Assembly (NCBI GenBank): GCA_003158175.1
Contig: PMHJ01000023.1
Span: forward strand, 40,902 to 104,901
DNA length: 64,000 nucleotides
Source of the DNA: Candidatus Cybelea septentrionalis
GTDB taxonomy: Bacteria; Vulcanimicrobiota; Vulcanimicrobiia; Vulcanimicrobiales; Vulcanimicrobiaceae
Reading direction: 5' to 3'
This document shows, one piece after another, positions 60,223-64,000 of this stretch. Both the position numbers and the translations under genes were made by a program. The notes under the pieces are model-generated. The model was not told the DNA's origin. It was given only the letters and a program-made list of their open reading frames with translations, and made no database searches. The first letter of the stretch is position 1; each line of letters opens with the position of its first letter.

Positions 60223-60324
60223 AGAGGCGCTGATTTAGCCCAGCTCTTCGTCGGCTCGGGGTTCATTTACCTTAGTAAACTTCACCCCTCGGCTCCTCGA
60301 TCTGGACTAAATCAACGCCTCTCT
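60221..60324. repeat. 104-bp palindromic element overlapping the hisA stop
   Basis: The left arm 60221-60243 (AGAGAGGCGCTGATTTAG then CCCAG) pairs with the right arm 60302-60324 at 21 of 23 positions. Inside are a GGGGT/ACCCC stem and a central TTTAC-CTTA-GTAAA hairpin. Two direct copies of TCGGCTC flank the centre. It sits between convergent genes and may be a bidirectional terminator, a folded RNA, or a MITE-like genomic repeat. It has no coding capacity. Confidence 0.6.
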
Positions 60325-60337
60325 TCGAACTCTGCAA

Positions 60338-61480
60338 TTAGGGTGTGATGGCGAAGATCGTGCCGGATTGCGTTCCGCCGTAGATTCTGCCGTCGGCGGC
60401 CTGCACGAGCCCGCCCGTCGGATACGCACCGTCGCGCCTGCCTCGGAACGCGTGGACGGTCGTAAACGCGCCGCTCGACGTGATGCTAAAGACGGTGCCA
60501 TAGCCTGAGGAGCCCTCACCTATGCCGCCTCCAACCGTCGTTCCGTAGAGAACGCCGTTTCTCGCGAGCAATAGTGGACCGTTAGGCTGCCATCCGTCGC
60601 CGCTGCCGCCGAACGCATGTCGAATTGAGAAGCCGCTCGATTCGATGGACCACACCGCTCCCGCGTACGGTCCGCTGTTTTGCACGGCCGAGACGCCCCA
60701 CACGTTGCCCGCTGCATCCAACGTCGGCGTTATCTGCGGCCACTCGCCGTCTTCTCCGTCGGTAAACGAATAGAGCGTGTTCAACTGACCCGCCACCGTG
60801 TATTCAAAAACCGATCCCTGGGGTTGTCCGCCGAAGCCGAAACCGACGGTGGTACCGAACAGATTTCCCGTCGCATCTCGCACGACCCCGGTGAACGGAC
60901 AGTGACCGTCCTGCATGCTCAGAAAGTAATAGAGAACCGAGAAGCCGCCGGCGGCGGTCCCGCTCACGATCGTGCCATTGCCGGGGGAGTTTGCACCTTG
61001 CGAAGCCGTCCCGAAAAACGTTCCGTGTGGACCTTCGGCGAGCCCGTCGTAGGGAATCACTCCGGTTGCCGACTCAAACGCGTACAGCGTGGTCAACGCG
61101 CCGGTGCGCGTAAGCCGGAAGATCGTACCGCCGCTGCCCGCACCTCCCGAACGCGTAGTCCCAAAAAGTTCGCCGCGCGCTCCGATCTGAAGCCGGCGGT
61201 TGGGTGTACCTCCATCGGAACCACCCGTGAAGCTGTACAGCAGGTTTAGCGCTCGCGCCTTCAGCGCAAAGACCGCACCCTGTCCATACGCGCCATGGAC
61301 CGGATCGACGACATACAATGCGCCGTTGCCGGCCGCGCCGACCTCCGGATCGAGCGATCCCGAGGTCGCCGCATAGACCGTTCTAAACCGGGCGGCGTCG
61401 GCCGGTCCGGTTACCGCGAGTCCCAAAACGATCGCTATTATCGGAACCGCGGTTAGCGCCGGAAAAAAAACAGCTCGCAT
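60338..61480 (-). CDS. GloVer-type tandem repeat exported protein
   Basis: 380 residues from ATG 61480, with GGAGG 8 nt before. Signal peptide (about 1-29). The mature part has about seven repeats of 45 residues built around G-LYGTT--GG/F-L-----TLYSF-G--DG: for example GELFGTTRSGGAGSGGTIFRLTRTGALTTLYAF, GNLFGTTVGFG and GVLYGTTVGGGIGEGSSGYGTVFSITSSG. This is the GloVer (TIGR03803) repeat, a probable beta-propeller. Its role is unknown, likely at the cell surface. It lies downstream of alr on the same strand (45-nt gap). Confidence 0.85.
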   Translation of the reverse strand: MRAVFFPALTAVPIIAIVLGLAVTGPADAARFRTVYAATSGSLDPEVGAAGNGALYVVDPVHGAYGQGAVFALKARALNLLYSFTGGSDGGTPNRRLQIGARGELFGTTRSGGAGSGGTIFRLTRTGALTTLYAFESATGVIPYDGLAEGPHGTFFGTASQGANSPGNGTIVSGTAAGGFSVLYYFLSMQDGHCPFTGVVRDATGNLFGTTVGFGFGGQPQGSVFEYTVAGQLNTLYSFTDGEDGEWPQITPTLDAAGNVWGVSAVQNSGPYAGAVWSIESSGFSIRHAFGGSGDGWQPNGPLLLARNGVLYGTTVGGGIGEGSSGYGTVFSITSSGAFTTVHAFRGRRDGAYPTGGLVQAADGRIYGGTQSGTIFAITP

Positions 61481-61525
61481 ATCGTTATCCTCCAGAGCGC
61501 AGCCCTTGGGAGCGGTTATCCGACG

Positions 61526-62656
61526 CTAGCGGACGTACTGGCGAGAGAGTTCCACGGGCAGGCGCGTGACGATCTCATAGTTGATCGTATCACACCACGT
61601 TGCCCAGTCGTCGGCGCTCACGGCGCTCTCGCCGTCACGCCCGATCAGCGTCACCTTCGATCCGGCGTGCGCGCCCGGCGCGTTCGACAGATCGATTTGC
61701 GTCATATTCATCGCGACTCGGCCGACGATGGGACAGAGCGCGCCGTCGACAACGAACGCGCCGCGATTCGACAAGGCGCGCGGCACGCCGTCGGCATAAC
61801 CGGCCGGAACGACGCCGACGCGCATTTCATGCGGGGCGTGGAAGCTTCCGCCATAACCGACGGACGCGCCTGCGGCCACCGTGCGAACGACGATCAGCTC
61901 CGAAACGTACGAGAGCGCGGGGCGCAAATCGAGCGGCCGCTCTTTGCGCGCTGCGCTCGTTTGCCGTGACGGCATCAACCCGTAGAGCGCGATCCCGAAG
62001 CGCGTCATGTCTAAGTGCGTTTGTGGCCACAACATGGCGGCTGCCGAAGCGGCGATATGTCGAATCGGCGCGACTCCGCTGCGGTCGAGCAACGGTTTGA
62101 CTCCAACGAGTGCTCGCTCGAAGGCTCCGAGCTGATGCATCGTGTAGGGCGAGTCGATCTCCTCGGCTGCGGCGAGATGCGAGAAGATGCCGCGCAACGC
62201 GATTTCCGGAAAGCCGCCGAGTCTCTCAACGGCGCCGCTCAGCTCGTGCGGCTCGACCCCGAGCCGGTTGAGATCGGTGTTCACCTTCACGTGAACGAAG
62301 GCGCGGCTCTCGCGCCGGCCTGCCGCGCCGGCGAGCCGCCGGGCGAAGTCATCGACGTTCCAAAGAGCAAGCTCGAGATTCCCGGCTATCGCCTCATCGA
62401 GCGCTGCCGGCGGAATCGGCCCCATCACTAGTATGGGGGCCGCGATTCCTCCCGCACGCAGCGCCAAGCCCTCCTCGACGCCGTAGACGCAGAGCCGTGC
62501 CGCGAGCGGTTCGATCGCCCGGGCCGTCTCCAGCAACCCGTGCCCGTAGGCGTTGCCCTTGACGACGAAGGCCGCGCGCGGCGGTCCGACCAGCCGGCGG
62601 AGCACCTCGGCATTGTGCCGCAGAGCGGTTAGCGAGATGCGTAATCCTCCGATCAT
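61526..62656 (-). CDS. alr: Alanine racemase
   Basis: 376 residues from ATG 62656 (MIGGLRISLTALRHNAEVL); an ATG at 62689 would add eleven residues. The PLP lysine is in FVVKGNAYGHGL, and the tyrosine base from the other subunit is in SVGYGGSFHAPHEMRVGVVPAGYADGVPR. HVKVNTDLNRLG and MTRFGIALYGLMPS are also typical. The usual GRVCMDQ motif reads GRVAMNMTQIDL, with Ala and Asn at two positions. It converts L-Ala to D-Ala for Ddl and MurF. It is divergent from groES. Confidence 0.93.
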   Translation of the reverse strand: MIGGLRISLTALRHNAEVLRRLVGPPRAAFVVKGNAYGHGLLETARAIEPLAARLCVYGVEEGLALRAGGIAAPILVMGPIPPAALDEAIAGNLELALWNVDDFARRLAGAAGRRESRAFVHVKVNTDLNRLGVEPHELSGAVERLGGFPEIALRGIFSHLAAAEEIDSPYTMHQLGAFERALVGVKPLLDRSGVAPIRHIAASAAAMLWPQTHLDMTRFGIALYGLMPSRQTSAARKERPLDLRPALSYVSELIVVRTVAAGASVGYGGSFHAPHEMRVGVVPAGYADGVPRALSNRGAFVVDGALCPIVGRVAMNMTQIDLSNAPGAHAGSKVTLIGRDGESAVSADDWATWCDTINYEIVTRLPVELSRQYVR

Positions 62657-62770
62657 GCCGCGCCCACGCTCGAAGCCATGCCGCAGCATTCGCCCAGGCC
62701 CGGGGGCGGCCTTGGCTGCGGATTGCTAGGAGAGCACATGAGCGCTCTCTCGCCTTGCTTGATGCAACCC

Positions 62771-62799
62771 TTGCACTCCTCCATGGAGTCTGCTAGGAT
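62771..62799 (+). promoter_or_regulatory. Promoter of groES-groEL
   Basis: The -35 hexamer TTGCAC (62771-62776) and -10 hexamer TAGGAT (62794-62799) are spaced by 17 bp. The predicted start falls at about 62806, at the left edge of the CIRCE element, the classical position for HrcA repression. Confidence 0.6.
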
Positions 62800-62806
62800 G
62801 GCACGG

Positions 62807-62833
62807 CTAGCGCTCTTGCGCTAAGAGTGCTAA
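62807..62833. promoter_or_regulatory. CIRCE operator (HrcA binding site)
   Basis: CTAGCGCTC (62807-62815), a 9-nt spacer and GAGTGCTAA (62825-62833) match the CIRCE consensus TTAGCACTC-N9-GAGTGCTAA at 16 of 18 positions; the right arm is perfect. It lies between the promoter and groES. The hrcA gene is not in the window. Confidence 0.85.
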
Positions 62834-62875
62834 CTTTCTATAAATACGAAAAATTACCAAGCTGTGGAGGTTTCC

Positions 62876-63181
62876 GTGAATCTCAAGCCCTTGTTCGATA
62901 ACGTCGTTATCGAGCACGTAGAGCAAGACGACAAGACGACCGGCGGCGTCTTTCTACCCGATACCGCCAAGGAGAAGCCTCAAGAGGGCGTCATTCGCGC
63001 GGTCGGCGACGGCCGCATCACCGACAAGGGCACGAAGGTCGATATGCACGTCAAAGTCGGCGATCGTGTGCTCTATCGCAAGTACTCGGGAAGCGAAGTC
63101 AAGATCGACGGCACCGAGTACCTCATCATTCCTGAAAAAGATATTCTCGCCATCGTCGACAAAGTGCCGGCCGGCGTCTAA
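62876..63181 (+). CDS. groES: Co-chaperonin GroES
   Basis: 101 residues from GTG 62876, with TGGAGG (62864-62869) 6 nt upstream. It reads MNLKPLFDNVVIEHVEQDDKTTGGVFLPDTAKEKPQEG, with the mobile loop around TTGGVFLP, and ends YLIIPEKDILAIVDK. It caps the GroEL cavity during protein folding. The long leader carries CIRCE, indicating heat-shock control through HrcA. groEL follows 16 nt later. Confidence 0.97.
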   Translation: MNLKPLFDNVVIEHVEQDDKTTGGVFLPDTAKEKPQEGVIRAVGDGRITDKGTKVDMHVKVGDRVLYRKYSGSEVKIDGTEYLIIPEKDILAIVDKVPAGV

Positions 63182-63197
63182 GGAGTTCATTTTTTAA

Positions 63198-64000
<803 letters not shown>

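Overview
The window reads as chromosomal DNA of a GC-rich, diderm (outer-membrane) bacterium with meso-diaminopimelate peptidoglycan. Supporting genes are an LptD-like protein, an LptF/G permease, an LptC-like protein and Lnt, several predicted outer-membrane barrels, and a MurE with the DNPR motif. Gene packing is very dense, with many 4-nt ATGA/GTGA overlaps and frequent GTG and TTG starts. The mix of a fused E2-E1 2-oxoglutarate dehydrogenase, KGG-repeat proteins, GloVer-type repeat protein and beta-propeller lipoproteins suggests a candidate phylum such as Eremiobacterota (WPS-2). That placement is inference from gene content, not from a marker phylogeny.

Layout. 1-5.4 kb: a truncated unknown gene, then envelope and secreted proteins, including a three-gene operon for a Ser/Gly/Asn/Tyr-rich exported protein, and an exported peroxiredoxin. 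5.4-8.2 kb: rmuC, then an exported DsrE-like protein paired with a TsdA-like dihaem lipoprotein. 8.3-12.2 kb: a 1,318-residue 2-oxoglutarate dehydrogenase polypeptide carrying its own lipoyl domain. 12.2-16.1 kb: LOG protein, a DUF2079 membrane protein coupled to a cytochrome P450, and a DUF5063 protein. 16.1-19.0 kb: lrp-kdd-kamA, a regulated fragment of the lysine degradation pathway. 19-21.9 kb: peptide-type solute-binding lipoprotein and a beta-propeller lipoprotein. 21.9-24.7 kb: three-subunit proton-translocating transhydrogenase (pntAA-pntAB-pntB). 24.8-28.7 kb: FAH-family hydrolase operon and a macroglobulin-like secreted protein.

28.7-35 kb: information and stress genes: polA, a DUF192 protein, mutM, rpsA (apparently without any ATG/GTG/TTG start), coaE and two KGG-repeat proteins. 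35-42.3 kb: envelope biogenesis (lptC-like, lnt, lptD, lptF/G, lytic transglycosylase) plus a lipoprotein followed by an 8-cysteine metallothionein-like peptide. 42.7-57.8 kb: the division and cell wall (dcw) cluster mraZ-rsmH-ftsL-ftsI-murE-murF-(CofE-like)-mraY-murD-ftsW-murG-murC-murB-ddl. It sits under one good promoter with three 10-bp MraZ-type repeats; ftsQ, ftsA and ftsZ do not follow ddl. 57.8-64 kb: DUF5069 protein, citrate synthase, hisA, a GloVer repeat protein, alanine racemase and groES-groEL under a CIRCE operator; groEL runs off the window.

Connections. alr and ddl supply D-Ala and D-Ala-D-Ala to the Mur pathway. Citrate synthase and 2-oxoglutarate dehydrogenase are TCA enzymes, and Pnt links NADH and NADPH pools. 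The most unusual items are the CofE-like ligase translationally coupled inside the dcw operon, the lipoyl-E2-E1 dehydrogenase fusion, the DsrE/TsdA-like exported pair, the start-codon problem of rpsA and the 104-bp palindrome after hisA. No CRISPR array, insertion sequence, tRNA or rRNA was recognised.
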